Shown here: in pieces, positions 33,441 through 42,940 of the stretch | Numbering within the stretch: position 1 is the first letter of the stretch | Layout: each line of letters opens with the position of its first letter | Origin: a virus | IMG/VR virus record: IMGVR_UViG_3300010391_000174 | Span: 1 to 64,000 of that record | Length of the DNA stretch: 64,000 bases | Reading direction: 5' to 3' (one strand) | Notes under the pieces: generated by a model | Told to the model about the DNA's origin: nothing | What the model saw: only the letters and a program-made list of their open reading frames with translations | Database searches by the model: none | Made by a program: the position numbers and the translations under genes

Positions 33441-33471
33441 ACAATATTACATAAATATATTTGAATCTACA

Positions 33472-33481
33472 AGTATTTATA
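33472..33481 (+). promoter_or_regulatory. Late-type promoter motif AGTATTTATA
   Basis: 22 bases before the GTG start at 33495. Confidence 0.6.
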
Positions 33482-33494
33482 AAAAAATGTTTAC

Positions 33495-34259
33495 GTGGCA
33501 CTTCCAAAAAAAATTAAACTAACTCTTGATACTAATCCACCACAAGTAGGTACTAATTATCTTAAATATGGAATGGAGAGAATTGAAGAATTGATGCGTC
33601 AAACTGATAGCAAAACCAAATATCTACCAAGAACAATTTTACTTGAAGATTTAGACCAAGCACTTTTTGATTATGTTAATCGTGATGGCATGAAGGCAGT
33701 GATAGATAATAAAATTGTGCCAACTTTTTATCTTGATAATGACCGTTGGGGTGAATTCAGTAAAACATGGAAATTTATGGATGGGGACCACAATGTTCCA
33801 ACACCATATATTACAGTAAGACGAATTGATAAACAACCCGGAACACGACTTGGTGGTAAGTACAGAATTCCACAGCCACGTAAATTCAGATATTTGGATG
33901 TTCCAATATTGGATAATGGTGAAATTATTTATTTGCGTTTCAAAATGCCTGAACCAACAAATGTTGATTTAACATATGAAGCTGCTTTATTTACTAAATA
34001 TAGAGTTGATGTTAATCTTTATGATGAACAAGTATTAAAGAATTTCGCCAGTCGTCAGGAATATCTTGGAATAAAAGGAAATCCGGTTCCATTAATTTTC
34101 GAAGGATTTGCTGAATCCAATCCTATTGAAAATATTGATGGTGACAGATTTTTCGTATCGAAATATGCACTTAAAATTCTCGGTTTCATTCAAGATGAAA
34201 AAGAATTTGAAATTGTTAAAACAACTAGAAGACCAAAATTCGGTTATGTTGTTAAATAA
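33495..34259 (+). CDS. Putative tail-completion/neck structural protein
   Basis: 254 residues. The start is GTG (33495); the ATG at 33487 is in another frame and stops quickly. The sequence is beta-rich with Asp-Asn-Asp-Arg-Trp-Gly-Glu-Phe near residue 76 and Arg-Tyr-Leu-Asp-Val-Pro-Ile near 132. The Lys-Thr-Trp-Lys-Phe-Met-Asp-Gly-Asp segment is typical of phage tail terminator-type proteins only in a general way. It is a single late gene facing minus-strand fibre genes, with a 16-base 3' overlap. Confidence 0.65.
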   Translation: MALPKKIKLTLDTNPPQVGTNYLKYGMERIEELMRQTDSKTKYLPRTILLEDLDQALFDYVNRDGMKAVIDNKIVPTFYLDNDRWGEFSKTWKFMDGDHNVPTPYITVRRIDKQPGTRLGGKYRIPQPRKFRYLDVPILDNGEIIYLRFKMPEPTNVDLTYEAALFTKYRVDVNLYDEQVLKNFASRQEYLGIKGNPVPLIFEGFAESNPIENIDGDRFFVSKYALKILGFIQDEKEFEIVKTTRRPKFGYVVK

Positions 34260-35092
34260 GTGGCATTTATATAATTAAATGTAGTTCCCGTTGGATAGTT
34301 TTGTTTAAGATTTTCAAAATTACTAAATGTTTTATTAATCCTATCAACATATAAACTATTAGCATTACTTGGAATTTCTTTTGCCTTAATTATTGGATAT
34401 GATGGGGTTATAATTCTCCATGTTTTGTTTACAAGATTTAATTCTGTTTGAAAAAACAATTTTTGTGGTGTATCAAGTCCATAATTATCGAAATTTGCAA
34501 AAAGAGCAATTTTACCGGTTTTTGCATTATAAAAACTAAATTTCGTATAACCAATTGCAGTAGTGCCAGTAAATAAATCCATATATGATACAGGAACATA
34601 CCAGCGATAGAATTGATTATTAACTACTGGACTGATTGTGTATGTTGGCACTTGACTTGTTGTGTTTACAATTTTTGTTAAGTACGTTGTGAATATTTTA
34701 TTTTGATTGTAAACATCAAATGAATCATAAAATTCCAGAATATAAAAACTATTTAATACGTTTGTGGTAGGACCTGATAATTCTGCTGAAGTATATCCAT
34801 TATTAAGTAATGAAGGTGAAAAAAAACCACCACTATTGTTATAAAAATGAAATTGTATTAATGTATTGGCATTGGTGAAATGTTTAAATCTTCTCTTCTC
34901 ACCATCTGTTACAGGATTAATTAAATCAGTTGTGGTGAAAGAAGTCAAGCCATCGATTTCTTGTTGATATCCAGTAAATGCATCGTCAGAACCTAATGAA
35001 ATTAGGATTGAATTTCCTATCATTCCAGTAGTTCCGGTTATTCCAGTGGAAGGGTATGGATTTACTAATATTCTTCTTCTAATTATTGACAT
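34244..35092 (-). CDS. Tail fibre/baseplate-like structural protein
   Basis: 282 residues, Thr/Ser/Asn/Tyr/Phe-rich and beta-rich, with Gly-Ile-Thr-Gly-Thr-Thr-Gly-Met near residue 17 recalling collagen-like or fibre linkers. It overlaps the upstream 392-residue gene by 10 bases and shares its composition. Probably part of the tail periphery; no enzyme motif. Confidence 0.6.
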   Translation of the reverse strand: MSIIRRRILVNPYPSTGITGTTGMIGNSILISLGSDDAFTGYQQEIDGLTSFTTTDLINPVTDGEKRRFKHFTNANTLIQFHFYNNSGGFFSPSLLNNGYTSAELSGPTTNVLNSFYILEFYDSFDVYNQNKIFTTYLTKIVNTTSQVPTYTISPVVNNQFYRWYVPVSYMDLFTGTTAIGYTKFSFYNAKTGKIALFANFDNYGLDTPQKLFFQTELNLVNKTWRIITPSYPIIKAKEIPSNANSLYVDRINKTFSNFENLKQNYPTGTTFNYINATYLTT

Positions 35093-36261
35093 GGTTTACC
35101 TATATTATTTAAATCATCAAGCGGTTGTGTGTTAATTATTTCTGGAGTACCATATAATATATGACTAAATGCATCCAATGTGCTGGCATCAGTTAAATCG
35201 GGTACGACTTCAAATATGATATTCGAAAATAAATATCTTTTTTTATTTACAAACGGATAATCTACTCCAATACCCGTTAATGGGTCAAAAAATCCTTGTG
35301 GAAGTATATTTCTCCATACATAATTACCAGTTCCTACAGGATATTCAGTTGCATAATAGGGTATGGTTGAAGTTTGTTCGTATGATGTACCGCTAATATT
35401 TGCACGACTCAATTCACCACTAAAATACGATAATCTCAAAGGAATAAATGGATTGTATTTCCAAATAAGTCTTTTTGGTGTTACTCCATCAAGATATGGT
35501 GTTTTAATATAAAAAGTCTGTGGTGTTAATTGTTCTTGAAGAAATTCCGATTTAGCATATTCTATAATATCACCAGTTTTAATATTAAATAATGCCTTGA
35601 CTTTATCACCAATATTAAGTACTATGGGTGTAATCGTTGTTTTATTTGCCACACCAGTATTTGACCATGTTGTTGCCGACAGTGTTTCTATTGGTGATAC
35701 TGCTGGTTTATATTGTGCATATAAAAATAATTCAGTTGCAGGAAAACCAAATTTATCTACATAACTCGAAACATCAAAATCCATGTTGAAATTAAATGCA
35801 TATGCTTGTTCGCCATATACATTATTTGCGAATCCAATTGGGTATATTTCAAAATCATTGGGGGTGGCTATTATTTCGAAAAATCTAATATATTCGATTG
35901 TACTTGGCGTGCTCGTAATATGTGTATAACCTGTACTTGCTTTTACCAGATAAAAATCAAATGAATTTAATAAATTTTTACTGTTTCCACTTGCTTGTGG
36001 TAAGAAAAAATCTTGAAATCGTAAATAATTAGTTTTTAATAAGTTCAGAAGCGAAAGATATTCAATTTTACCATAAATTCTATACACAGAATTTGCTTCT
36101 CGCTCAATATCAAATACTTCAGTTGCGCTCAATACATTTCGAATATCATATTCGGTAATTAAACCACGTTTATTTGATAAATCGATTTTATTGAATTCAT
36201 CAACATTAACTGAGTCAATATTTCTTGTGCTATTGAGTAATATTTTAACGTTTTCGTCCAT
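35083..36261 (-). CDS. Tail fibre/baseplate-like structural protein
   Basis: 392 residues, beta-rich and Tyr/Phe/Thr-rich without membrane segments. The first 70 residues are more helical and could be the attachment part. Its late motif ends only 4 bases before the ATG, so the transcript would be almost leaderless. Co-transcribed with the next structural gene. Confidence 0.6.
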   Translation of the reverse strand: MDENVKILLNSTRNIDSVNVDEFNKIDLSNKRGLITEYDIRNVLSATEVFDIEREANSVYRIYGKIEYLSLLNLLKTNYLRFQDFFLPQASGNSKNLLNSFDFYLVKASTGYTHITSTPSTIEYIRFFEIIATPNDFEIYPIGFANNVYGEQAYAFNFNMDFDVSSYVDKFGFPATELFLYAQYKPAVSPIETLSATTWSNTGVANKTTITPIVLNIGDKVKALFNIKTGDIIEYAKSEFLQEQLTPQTFYIKTPYLDGVTPKRLIWKYNPFIPLRLSYFSGELSRANISGTSYEQTSTIPYYATEYPVGTGNYVWRNILPQGFFDPLTGIGVDYPFVNKKRYLFSNIIFEVVPDLTDASTLDAFSHILYGTPEIINTQPLDDLNNIGKPCQ

Positions 36262-36265
36262 ATAA

Positions 36266-36275
36266 TATAAATACC
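36266..36275 (-). promoter_or_regulatory. Late-type motif GGTATTTATA (minus strand)
   Basis: Sense-oriented to the 392-residue gene, directly before its ATG. Confidence 0.55.
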
Positions 36276-36292
36276 TGAAAAATTTTTTACGA

Positions 36293-36326
36293 TTTTTGTA
36301 ACATTTTTTTATACTATACGTATTAT
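36293..36326 (+). promoter_or_regulatory. Second-class promoter, combined with a late-like motif
   Basis: TTTTTGTAACA, 15 bases, CGTATTAT. The -10 part overlaps GTATTATTTATAATAAA, a late-like variant, so the gene at 36348 may be transcribed in two phases. Confidence 0.45.
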
Positions 36327-36347
36327 TTATAATAAAAGAAAATATTA

Positions 36348-36989
36348 ATGAAAAATATATTAACTATAATTAAAGATACCATCTCTGAATGGTTAAAAGA
36401 ACAAAATATTTATGAAGGTGTCGGTGATAAATTTTTTCAAAGTAAAACGGGAAGACCTGATGATTTTAATGATTTTGAGAAAAACTTTGCACTAAAACAA
36501 TCTAAAGAAAGTAACTATGAAATTTTTTATAAAAGAAATTCCGATAATTGGACAATTATAAAAAATCCAAATTCTTTAAAAAACTTTGCACCAAGTGTTA
36601 GGGGCGTGATATCACAAAACGGTGATTTGTATCTTGAGCTAATTCCTAATGGAACAATTCATAATGACATTATTGACGTATTAAAAGAAATGGGAGTTCT
36701 TTCGGCTTCAATTAAAAAAAATTGGGGGTCAAAAATACCACAAGAAAGTGGTTTTTTAACGGTACAAAAATATAGAAATTATCCAATAATTGCAATCGGT
36801 GAAAGCAATCGTTTAATATATGATATTAATAATTATAATAATTTAATTAATTATTATAATGAATTTTTAAATAAAGCTAAATCAAAAAATCCAAACATAA
36901 ATTTTGTTAATAAACTTGTTGGAAGTAAATCAGTATCCACAACACATTCTAATATATTAATGAATGAAGCAATAGCTAAACAAAAATAA
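36348..36989 (+). CDS. Hypothetical phage protein
   Basis: 213 residues, soluble, Asn/Lys/Ser-rich. The N-terminal helix (Ile-Ile-Lys-Asp-Thr-Ile-Ser-Glu-Trp-Leu-Lys-Glu) and a central Val-Arg-Gly-Val-Ile-Ser region are followed by an Asn-rich tail. No family recognised. It is a single-gene unit between minus-strand fibre genes and a structured non-coding stretch. Confidence 0.6.
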   Translation: MKNILTIIKDTISEWLKEQNIYEGVGDKFFQSKTGRPDDFNDFEKNFALKQSKESNYEIFYKRNSDNWTIIKNPNSLKNFAPSVRGVISQNGDLYLELIPNGTIHNDIIDVLKEMGVLSASIKKNWGSKIPQESGFLTVQKYRNYPIIAIGESNRLIYDINNYNNLINYYNEFLNKAKSKNPNINFVNKLVGSKSVSTTHSNILMNEAIAKQK

Positions 36990-37036
36990 TTCATTAATTT
37001 TGTAACATTATATAATCAATATGTTTAAGTGAACTA

Positions 37037-37114
37037 CCAATTAATTGGCTTCGTAAGTCAATGCTCCAACTAATGTTGGCAACTCTTTATGATTTTCAAG
37101 TGTGCGTTCCACAC
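37037..37114 (+). other. Non-coding stretch with three consecutive hairpins
   Basis: Between genes ending 36989 and starting 37237, three small hairpins lie in a row. They are CCAATTAATTGG (37037-37048), CCAAC-TAAT-GTTGG (37066-37079) and GTGTG-CGTTC-CACAC (37100-37114). G+C is above the surrounding level and no frame is open across it. A small RNA or remnant of a mobile element's structured end is possible. Confidence 0.35.
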
Positions 37115-37174
37115 ACAATTTATTTTTTAAAGCAAATTTTTTAAAAGATATATCTTAATAAAAATAATACACCA

Positions 37175-37208
37175 TTTTTGTAACAAATTTTGAAATATTC
37201 CGTATAAT
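37175..37208 (+). promoter_or_regulatory. Second-class promoter before the lipoprotein
   Basis: TTTTTGTAACA, 15 bases, CGTATAAT; identical in both boxes and spacing to 355-389. The ATG lies 29 bases further. Confidence 0.55.
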
Positions 37209-37236
37209 TGATATATTTAACTAAAAAATTAAAAAA

Positions 37237-37644
37237 ATGAAAAAAGTAACTTATTTATTGGCTTTGGTTTTTGCTCTGACTCTTATGAGTTTTAGTTGTA
37301 CTGAAAAAGAAGACGACCCTCTAACATCGGGAGAACTCTATCCTGCTTATGTGGGTGTATGGGAATGTGATTCTACTAATCCTGCAAGAATTGGTGATAA
37401 ACTTGCATATCAGTGGGATATTACGATAAATGATGTTAATGCAACATTATATAGTGTTGATATTAATGTAATCCCAAATGATATTATTTCAACAACCAAC
37501 TATCTTTGGACTGTATCTGGTAACGAATTGATGTTTAATAACGAAACAAATACAAATCCCATTAATTTCATGGTAGTATCTGCCCCAACAGAATATAATA
37601 TGGTATTAAAACGAGATAATGTAATATATTACTTGAGTAAGTAA
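37237..37644 (+). CDS. Lipoprotein with Bacteroidetes-type surface export signal
   Basis: 135 residues. A signal peptide (Lys-Lys, then Leu-Leu-Ala-Leu-Val-Phe-Ala-Leu) ends in a lipobox with acylated Cys21. The next residues Thr-Glu-Lys-Glu-Asp-Asp fit the charged signal that sends lipoproteins to the cell surface in Bacteroidetes. The mature part is about 115 residues, beta-rich with Val-Trp-Glu-Cys-Asp and Tyr-Leu-Trp-Thr-Val, resembling small lipocalin-like domains. It has its own second-class promoter and terminator, the layout of an accessory gene. A surface-exclusion or host-modifying role is inferred. Confidence 0.85.
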   Translation: MKKVTYLLALVFALTLMSFSCTEKEDDPLTSGELYPAYVGVWECDSTNPARIGDKLAYQWDITINDVNATLYSVDINVIPNDIISTTNYLWTVSGNELMFNNETNTNPINFMVVSAPTEYNMVLKRDNVIYYLSK

Positions 37645-37646
37645 GT

Positions 37647-37677
37647 AAAAAAACCCCTCAATTGAGGGGTTTTTTTT
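37647..37677. terminator. Bidirectional terminator
   Basis: AAAAAAACCCCTCA pairs with its complement around ATTG-side loop, with A- and T-runs on both sides; separates convergent genes. Confidence 0.93.
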
Positions 37678-37679
37678 AT

Positions 37680-39854
37680 TTAAACGATATTCAGGTCAAA
37701 AAGAAGTTTCACACAATCATTTTGATACATGCCCTTGAAGATAAAGCTCGTAGGTTTATTACCATATTGAAGACCAGTATATGGATAATATGTGTCCCAT
37801 GCATTTTTCGTATATTCTCTACCAGTTGTTGCAAGAGAAGTTGGTATTTGATACATGTAAGGACTTGGGTCAAGTATTATACCCGGATTTGTAACACCCA
37901 TTGTTGGGTCATTATTATTCCACCTTCTAATATTTAATCCCTTATATGGAATATTATTTAATTTTGCTAATTCACTTCTTGGTACATTAACAAATGCTGT
38001 TCTGAATGCATCGCCCCTTAAGAAATATTTTGTATTTATGTTTCCTGCAAAGATATTCTGTGGATTATCATCTAAAAAAAAGTCGCCAGTATAATTATTA
38101 TAGAAAACATCTGCAACATCATATAGTCTATTAGGACCTGCACCGCCAGCGTGTACGATTTGTGGAAAAATGACTGCAAAGTTCAACCATTGTGCGCCAA
38201 AAAATTCATCACTGGCATTACCATCCAAAATTTTAGCGTTTGCTGGTGCATCATATCTGAAAAAATTACCTGTTCCACCAGTACTTGGTGAAACAATATA
38301 ATTATTTTCATCAAATAATGGTTGAATATCTCTGTTAATTTCGTCAATACCAGCAACTTTAAATAAAATACCACCGATATGTGAATAACCATATGTGGTA
38401 GGTAGTTTATTTTCTGTTTGGTCATTATCGATTGTATTTGGTGAACCCTCACCACCTTTTGTTGCCATAAATTGAGATATGCTGTAAATTTCTCCACCTT
38501 TAAATAATGCATATTCTTTTCTCCAACTATTATTAGCTGGCAGTGATTCATTTGAATCAAGGCCAAAACTTTGTGGAATTTTTAGTCTTCCTCTTATTTT
38601 TCTTGCCGAATTATTGCCTCTAAAATCATCACTAAATGTTTTACGAATAACAAGTTGTGTTGTGTCTGGATATTCAAAAATCATCATTCCATAGAATTCA
38701 GTAAATACCCCAAATGAATTATTATCATCAACATGTATTTCCGTACCAGTATCATCGGTTATAACTTTTGTTCTATTACATGAAATTGTCAATACAAAAT
38801 CACCATTGCTTTGAAATTCAAAATATTCTTCTTTACCCAATTCATAAATATTGGTAATAGGATTTACATTTCCACTTACAATATCAGCGATAGTTATATT
38901 TGGTAGATAGCTAAATACTCTAATTGTGAACGGATTAGGTCTATATGTTCTCAAGTCAATATTGTTCTGATGTTGTTTACTGATATAATAAAAACCATTA
39001 TTTTCATTATTTCTATCTGGGTCACCAATTGTAGTTAAATCACCCATTGTCATTGTTGTACCAAAAACAACAAAATTCGAAGTAAGTTGTGCTTTAATTC
39101 TAAAATCCTGACGAGTAATACCAATCTGAAAATTTTCAACATCGCCCCAGAAGGGAATAATATCAACACTAATTTCTTGTGTTTCGATATTAGGTAAATC
39201 GCTTAAATCAGTACTTGTTTTGATTGCTTCACCACCATCAGTAAATAAATTTTCTGGATATCCCGCTTTTATCATGCTCGCTGGTGTCATACTGAATTTA
39301 CCAATATCTGTAATATCAACACTTAAATGAACAGTTTGTGTACCTATTGGCACACCGAATATCATGTAATCACCGAATCCATTGGTTAATGCTGTGTATT
39401 TATAATATTTTTTATACACATTTAAAAATGATTGATTTACTACAATTTCTGGTTTGATTGGAAATGAACCAAATGGTTGCTTTGGTTTGAATAAACCCGT
39501 ACTTTGTTCAAGTTGTGCGACACGTGGTAATAAATTATACCTTTTTCCGTCAGCATTCTTATCTCTGGGCGTTTTATATGGATAAATGCTTGCAATACTA
39601 CTGTCTTCACTATCATCATCGCTTAAGGGAATAAAAATACTTATTTTAGCATTTGGAATACCAATTCCACCATTGGCAATTACTCTGCCAACCAAAACAC
39701 CATAATCTGCATTGAAATCTCTATATACATCTTTAGCATCTATGCTCATTGTGAGGAATTCGAGAGAATCAATATCTTGTTCAAGTATTATTTTTATGTT
39801 TTTATCCTGACTTAGTGATTCAACGTCCAAATAAATTCGTTGTGATTTATTCAT
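37680..39854 (-). CDS. Large tail structural protein with carboxypeptidase-like regulatory (Ig-like) fold near the N-terminus
   Basis: 724 residues from ATG 39854. An in-frame ATG at 39872 lies inside the promoter motif and is rejected. Residues about 50-85 (Gly-Val-Leu-Val-Gly-Arg-Val-Ile, then Gly-Ile-Pro-Asn-Ala-Lys-Ile-Ser-Ile) resemble the start of a carboxypeptidase-regulatory-like beta sandwich, and Gly-Asp-Tyr-Met-Ile-Phe-Gly-Val-Pro-Ile near 163 its last strands. The rest is beta- and Asn-rich. No enzyme residues. A tail fibre or baseplate appendage is likely. Confidence 0.65.
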   Translation of the reverse strand: MNKSQRIYLDVESLSQDKNIKIILEQDIDSLEFLTMSIDAKDVYRDFNADYGVLVGRVIANGGIGIPNAKISIFIPLSDDDSEDSSIASIYPYKTPRDKNADGKRYNLLPRVAQLEQSTGLFKPKQPFGSFPIKPEIVVNQSFLNVYKKYYKYTALTNGFGDYMIFGVPIGTQTVHLSVDITDIGKFSMTPASMIKAGYPENLFTDGGEAIKTSTDLSDLPNIETQEISVDIIPFWGDVENFQIGITRQDFRIKAQLTSNFVVFGTTMTMGDLTTIGDPDRNNENNGFYYISKQHQNNIDLRTYRPNPFTIRVFSYLPNITIADIVSGNVNPITNIYELGKEEYFEFQSNGDFVLTISCNRTKVITDDTGTEIHVDDNNSFGVFTEFYGMMIFEYPDTTQLVIRKTFSDDFRGNNSARKIRGRLKIPQSFGLDSNESLPANNSWRKEYALFKGGEIYSISQFMATKGGEGSPNTIDNDQTENKLPTTYGYSHIGGILFKVAGIDEINRDIQPLFDENNYIVSPSTGGTGNFFRYDAPANAKILDGNASDEFFGAQWLNFAVIFPQIVHAGGAGPNRLYDVADVFYNNYTGDFFLDDNPQNIFAGNINTKYFLRGDAFRTAFVNVPRSELAKLNNIPYKGLNIRRWNNNDPTMGVTNPGIILDPSPYMYQIPTSLATTGREYTKNAWDTYYPYTGLQYGNKPTSFIFKGMYQNDCVKLLFDLNIV

Positions 39855-39870
39855 ATAAAATATGTTTTCC

Positions 39871-39880
39871 ATAAATACTA
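39871..39880 (-). promoter_or_regulatory. Late-type motif AGTATTTATG (minus strand)
   Basis: Full consensus 17-26 bases before the chosen ATG at 39854. Confidence 0.6.
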
Positions 39881-40083
39881 AAACTAAGAATTCCTTACCA
39901 ATGGAAAATATTTTTAACTTTTTTCAAAAATATTTTTCAATAAATTTGAGAAAATCTGAGAATAAAAAATTAAAAAAATTAAAAATCTGTGGCAAAAAAA
40001 TTGAAAAACTCTGAAATTTGAATTTATGAATAAGAATAGCAAGGTGATAATAATTAAGTCAAACACCTTTTCAATTATTTTTT
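39881..40083. other. Divergent intergenic region, A/T-rich
   Basis: The gap between the minus-strand fibre gene and the sheath gene (about 300 bases including both promoters) holds A-tract-rich DNA with partial repeats of aaaatctg. A weak inverted pair AAGGTG (40041-40046) and CACCTT (40064-40069) is present. No open frame above 30 codons looks real. Confidence 0.4.
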
Positions 40084-40093
40084 AGTATTTATT
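40084..40093 (+). promoter_or_regulatory. Late-type promoter motif AGTATTTATT
   Basis: 73 bases before the sheath ATG, followed by a long A-rich leader without Shine-Dalgarno sequence. Confidence 0.55.
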
Positions 40094-40156
40094 GAAAAGC
40101 AATAAAGCATTGTTTATAACAAGAAAAAATAATAAAAAATTAAATAATTAAATAAA

Positions 40157-42892
40157 ATGGCTGAATTCGTATTTACCTCTCCGGGAGCAAAATTTAAAGA
40201 ACGTGACTTAACATTTGTAACACGTAATGTGGGCATAACAACATTAGGTCTTGTGGGTGAAACATTAAAAGGTGCGGCTTTCGAACCCGTTTTCTCTCAA
40301 GATAAAACTCAGTTTGCTCAGAGATTTGGTGCACAAAGCACAAAAAGATTTTCAAATGGAAATCTACAATATCAATTACCATATGTTGCCAATGCATATC
40401 TGGAAGAATCAAACCAATTATGGGTAACCAGAGTATTGGGTTTAAGTGGATATGAAGCGGGAACAGCATGGGCACTTACATTGAGTGCAGGTGTTGACCC
40501 AAGCACTGAAACTGGAACAACAGTAACTACAGGTGTAACATCTTTTACTGGTGGCTCATATTTAGGTGTTTCATTAGGTTATGTTGGTCAAACTGGTTCA
40601 ACATTTACCGGATATACCAAAGCTGCATATCCAAGTACTGATTTTCAAGGTGATTTACATGAATTTGTTGTATTAACATTTACTGGTAGTACCAATAGTG
40701 GTACTGTTTTAGATACTCTAACAGTAATGACGGGTACATCATATGCAGCATATGAAAATATGGTGCTTGCCGTTATTAGAAGTAGAGGTTATGTTCAAGA
40801 TAATCTAAATGCTACACCAACCACAATATTTGATGCTAATGTACTTCATATGAGTGGAAATTCTACAATTCTTGGTAGTGGTGATTTATTTGGTCAGTTC
40901 ATTTTAAAAGCATCAAGTGGTGTTACTAATGAATTATATACTGCAACATTAAATCCAAATGCAAGTAGTTTCTTACCAAATGTAATTGGTTTAGAAGCGA
41001 AAGATAAGAACACAATGATTTGGATTCAAGCAATATATCCCGATTTAATTAAATATTTAGATGCAACTGGTATTGGTTATGGTATTAACTCATCAATACT
41101 TAGTGGTGTGACATCTTTCTATACAAATTATAGAACACAATTCAAAACACCAGAAACTCCTTGGGTTGTATCTCAATTGAAGGGTAATAAGGTTGATAGA
41201 TTGTTCAAATTCATTAGTGTTTCTGATGGTGATGCTGCAAACCAAGAAGTTAAAATTAGTATTACAAATATTAATCCAATTTCATTAGAATTTGATGTTG
41301 TTATTAGAAATTTCAATGATACTGATGATAATGTCGTAATATTAGAAACTTTCTCAAGATGTAATTTAACAAAAGGAACAAATGGTTATATAGCACAACG
41401 TATTGGTACATCCGATGGCGAATATGATTTACAGAGCAAATATATTATGGTAGAACTTGCAACAGATATTGCACCTGATGTATTTCCTGCTGGTTTTGAG
41501 GGATATATGTTTAATAATTATGATACTGTCATAACTGGTGACGGTGATGGAATTGCTCCAAAAATTTTATATAAAACATCATATAATACTGACGAAAAAC
41601 TTAGAAAAGTATATTTGGGCGTATCAGAAAAGGGATATAGTACTGCAAATCTTGCTGGAACCGGAATTAATCAAAATTACTTTAATTTCAATGGTTTTGG
41701 TGCAACATCTGGTTTTACACAAACAGATGCTTTCCATATGGATATTGATGCAACTGGCGTTACATCATTTAATGGTGCTGTTCAAGTTGGTGCTGGTAAA
41801 TTTCAGACAGTTAGTGATGTTCTTGACCCAATAAATCCTTATTTTCAATTGATTTCAAGAAAATTCACATTTGTTCCCGCAGGAGGTTTTGATGGATGGG
41901 ATATTAATAGAACCAGCCGTTCATATGATGACAACTATCGTCAAGGTGGTGTTTATGATGGCGTTAATGTTGGTGTAACACCAATGAATGACTTCCAAGC
42001 ATGGGAAACCGCAATTAATACATTCAGTAATCCAGAAGAAGTTACAATTAATGTATTCGCAACTCCGGGTATTAATTGGAGTGACCAGAATATCTTGGTT
42101 CAAGACACAATCGAAATGGTTGAAACACAAAGAACAGATAGTTTATATGTAATTGATTCACCTGATAGTACAATTACACAAGTAATTGGTGAATCTAAAG
42201 TAGATGTTGTGGCAGCACAAGATATTGTTGATTTACTTGATGGAGCAGAAATTGATAGTAATTACTCTTGTACTTATTTTCCTTGGATTCAAATAAGGGA
42301 TACACAGAATAATGTTAATGTTTATATTCCACCAACAGGTGAAGTTGTAAAAGCAATAGCATTTACCGATAATAAATCATTTCCTTGGTTTGCACCAGCA
42401 GGTTTAACTCGTGGTGTAACTGATGCAAGAAAATCAAAATATAAATTAAGTCTTGAAGCACGTGATATTCTTTATGCTGGTAGAATCAATCCATTGGCTG
42501 ATTTTGCAGATGCAGGAACAGCAATTTTTGGACAGAAAACCTTACAAGTTAAAGAAAGTGCTTTGGATAGAATTAATGTTCGTAGATTATTACTTCAGAT
42601 TAAAGTTCTTATTGCAAATATTGCAATAAGACTTGTATTTGAACAGAACGACCAAGCAACAATTGACCAATTCTTACAAAAAGCAACTCCTGTTCTTGAT
42701 ACAATTAAGAGAGAAAGAGGCTTGTTTGAATTCAGAATTAAAATGGATGATAGTAATAATACACCAGAAAGTCGTGATAGAAATGAATTGTTTGGTGAAA
42801 TTTTCTTAAAACCAACACGTTCTCTTGAATTTATTGGTATTACGTTTACAATTACTCCATCTGGAGCATCGTTTGCAGATGTTGGTGCATAA
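40157..42892 (+). CDS. Contractile tail sheath protein (gp18-like)
   Basis: 911 residues, longer than T4 gp18 (659). The N-terminus Ser-Pro-Gly-Ala-Lys-Phe-Lys-Glu-Arg-Asp is typical. So is the C-terminal assembly domain: Ala-Gly-Leu-Thr-Arg-Gly, a Tyr-Ala-Gly-Arg-Ile-Asn-Pro segment, Phe-Gly-Gln-Lys-Thr-Leu, Ile-Asn-Val-Arg-Arg-Leu, and a final Phe-Ile-Gly-Ile-Thr-Phe strand. The extra length lies in the Thr/Gly-rich protruding middle (residues 90-560). Tube gene follows after a terminator. Confidence 0.95.
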   Translation: MAEFVFTSPGAKFKERDLTFVTRNVGITTLGLVGETLKGAAFEPVFSQDKTQFAQRFGAQSTKRFSNGNLQYQLPYVANAYLEESNQLWVTRVLGLSGYEAGTAWALTLSAGVDPSTETGTTVTTGVTSFTGGSYLGVSLGYVGQTGSTFTGYTKAAYPSTDFQGDLHEFVVLTFTGSTNSGTVLDTLTVMTGTSYAAYENMVLAVIRSRGYVQDNLNATPTTIFDANVLHMSGNSTILGSGDLFGQFILKASSGVTNELYTATLNPNASSFLPNVIGLEAKDKNTMIWIQAIYPDLIKYLDATGIGYGINSSILSGVTSFYTNYRTQFKTPETPWVVSQLKGNKVDRLFKFISVSDGDAANQEVKISITNINPISLEFDVVIRNFNDTDDNVVILETFSRCNLTKGTNGYIAQRIGTSDGEYDLQSKYIMVELATDIAPDVFPAGFEGYMFNNYDTVITGDGDGIAPKILYKTSYNTDEKLRKVYLGVSEKGYSTANLAGTGINQNYFNFNGFGATSGFTQTDAFHMDIDATGVTSFNGAVQVGAGKFQTVSDVLDPINPYFQLISRKFTFVPAGGFDGWDINRTSRSYDDNYRQGGVYDGVNVGVTPMNDFQAWETAINTFSNPEEVTINVFATPGINWSDQNILVQDTIEMVETQRTDSLYVIDSPDSTITQVIGESKVDVVAAQDIVDLLDGAEIDSNYSCTYFPWIQIRDTQNNVNVYIPPTGEVVKAIAFTDNKSFPWFAPAGLTRGVTDARKSKYKLSLEARDILYAGRINPLADFADAGTAIFGQKTLQVKESALDRINVRRLLLQIKVLIANIAIRLVFEQNDQATIDQFLQKATPVLDTIKRERGLFEFRIKMDDSNNTPESRDRNELFGEIFLKPTRSLEFIGITFTITPSGASFADVGA

Positions 42893-42908
42893 TATAAATT
42901 TAAAATGT

Positions 42909-42940
42909 AAAAAGACCCACATTTTTTGCGGGTCTTTTTT
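42909..42940 (+). terminator. Rho-independent terminator after sheath gene
   Basis: AAAAAGACCC pairs with GGGTCTTTTT across a T-rich loop. Confidence 0.9.

Noticed and set aside
37662-37937. Plus-strand frame after the lipoprotein terminator
   Set aside because: Antisense to the C-terminus of the large tail protein, with no family signal.
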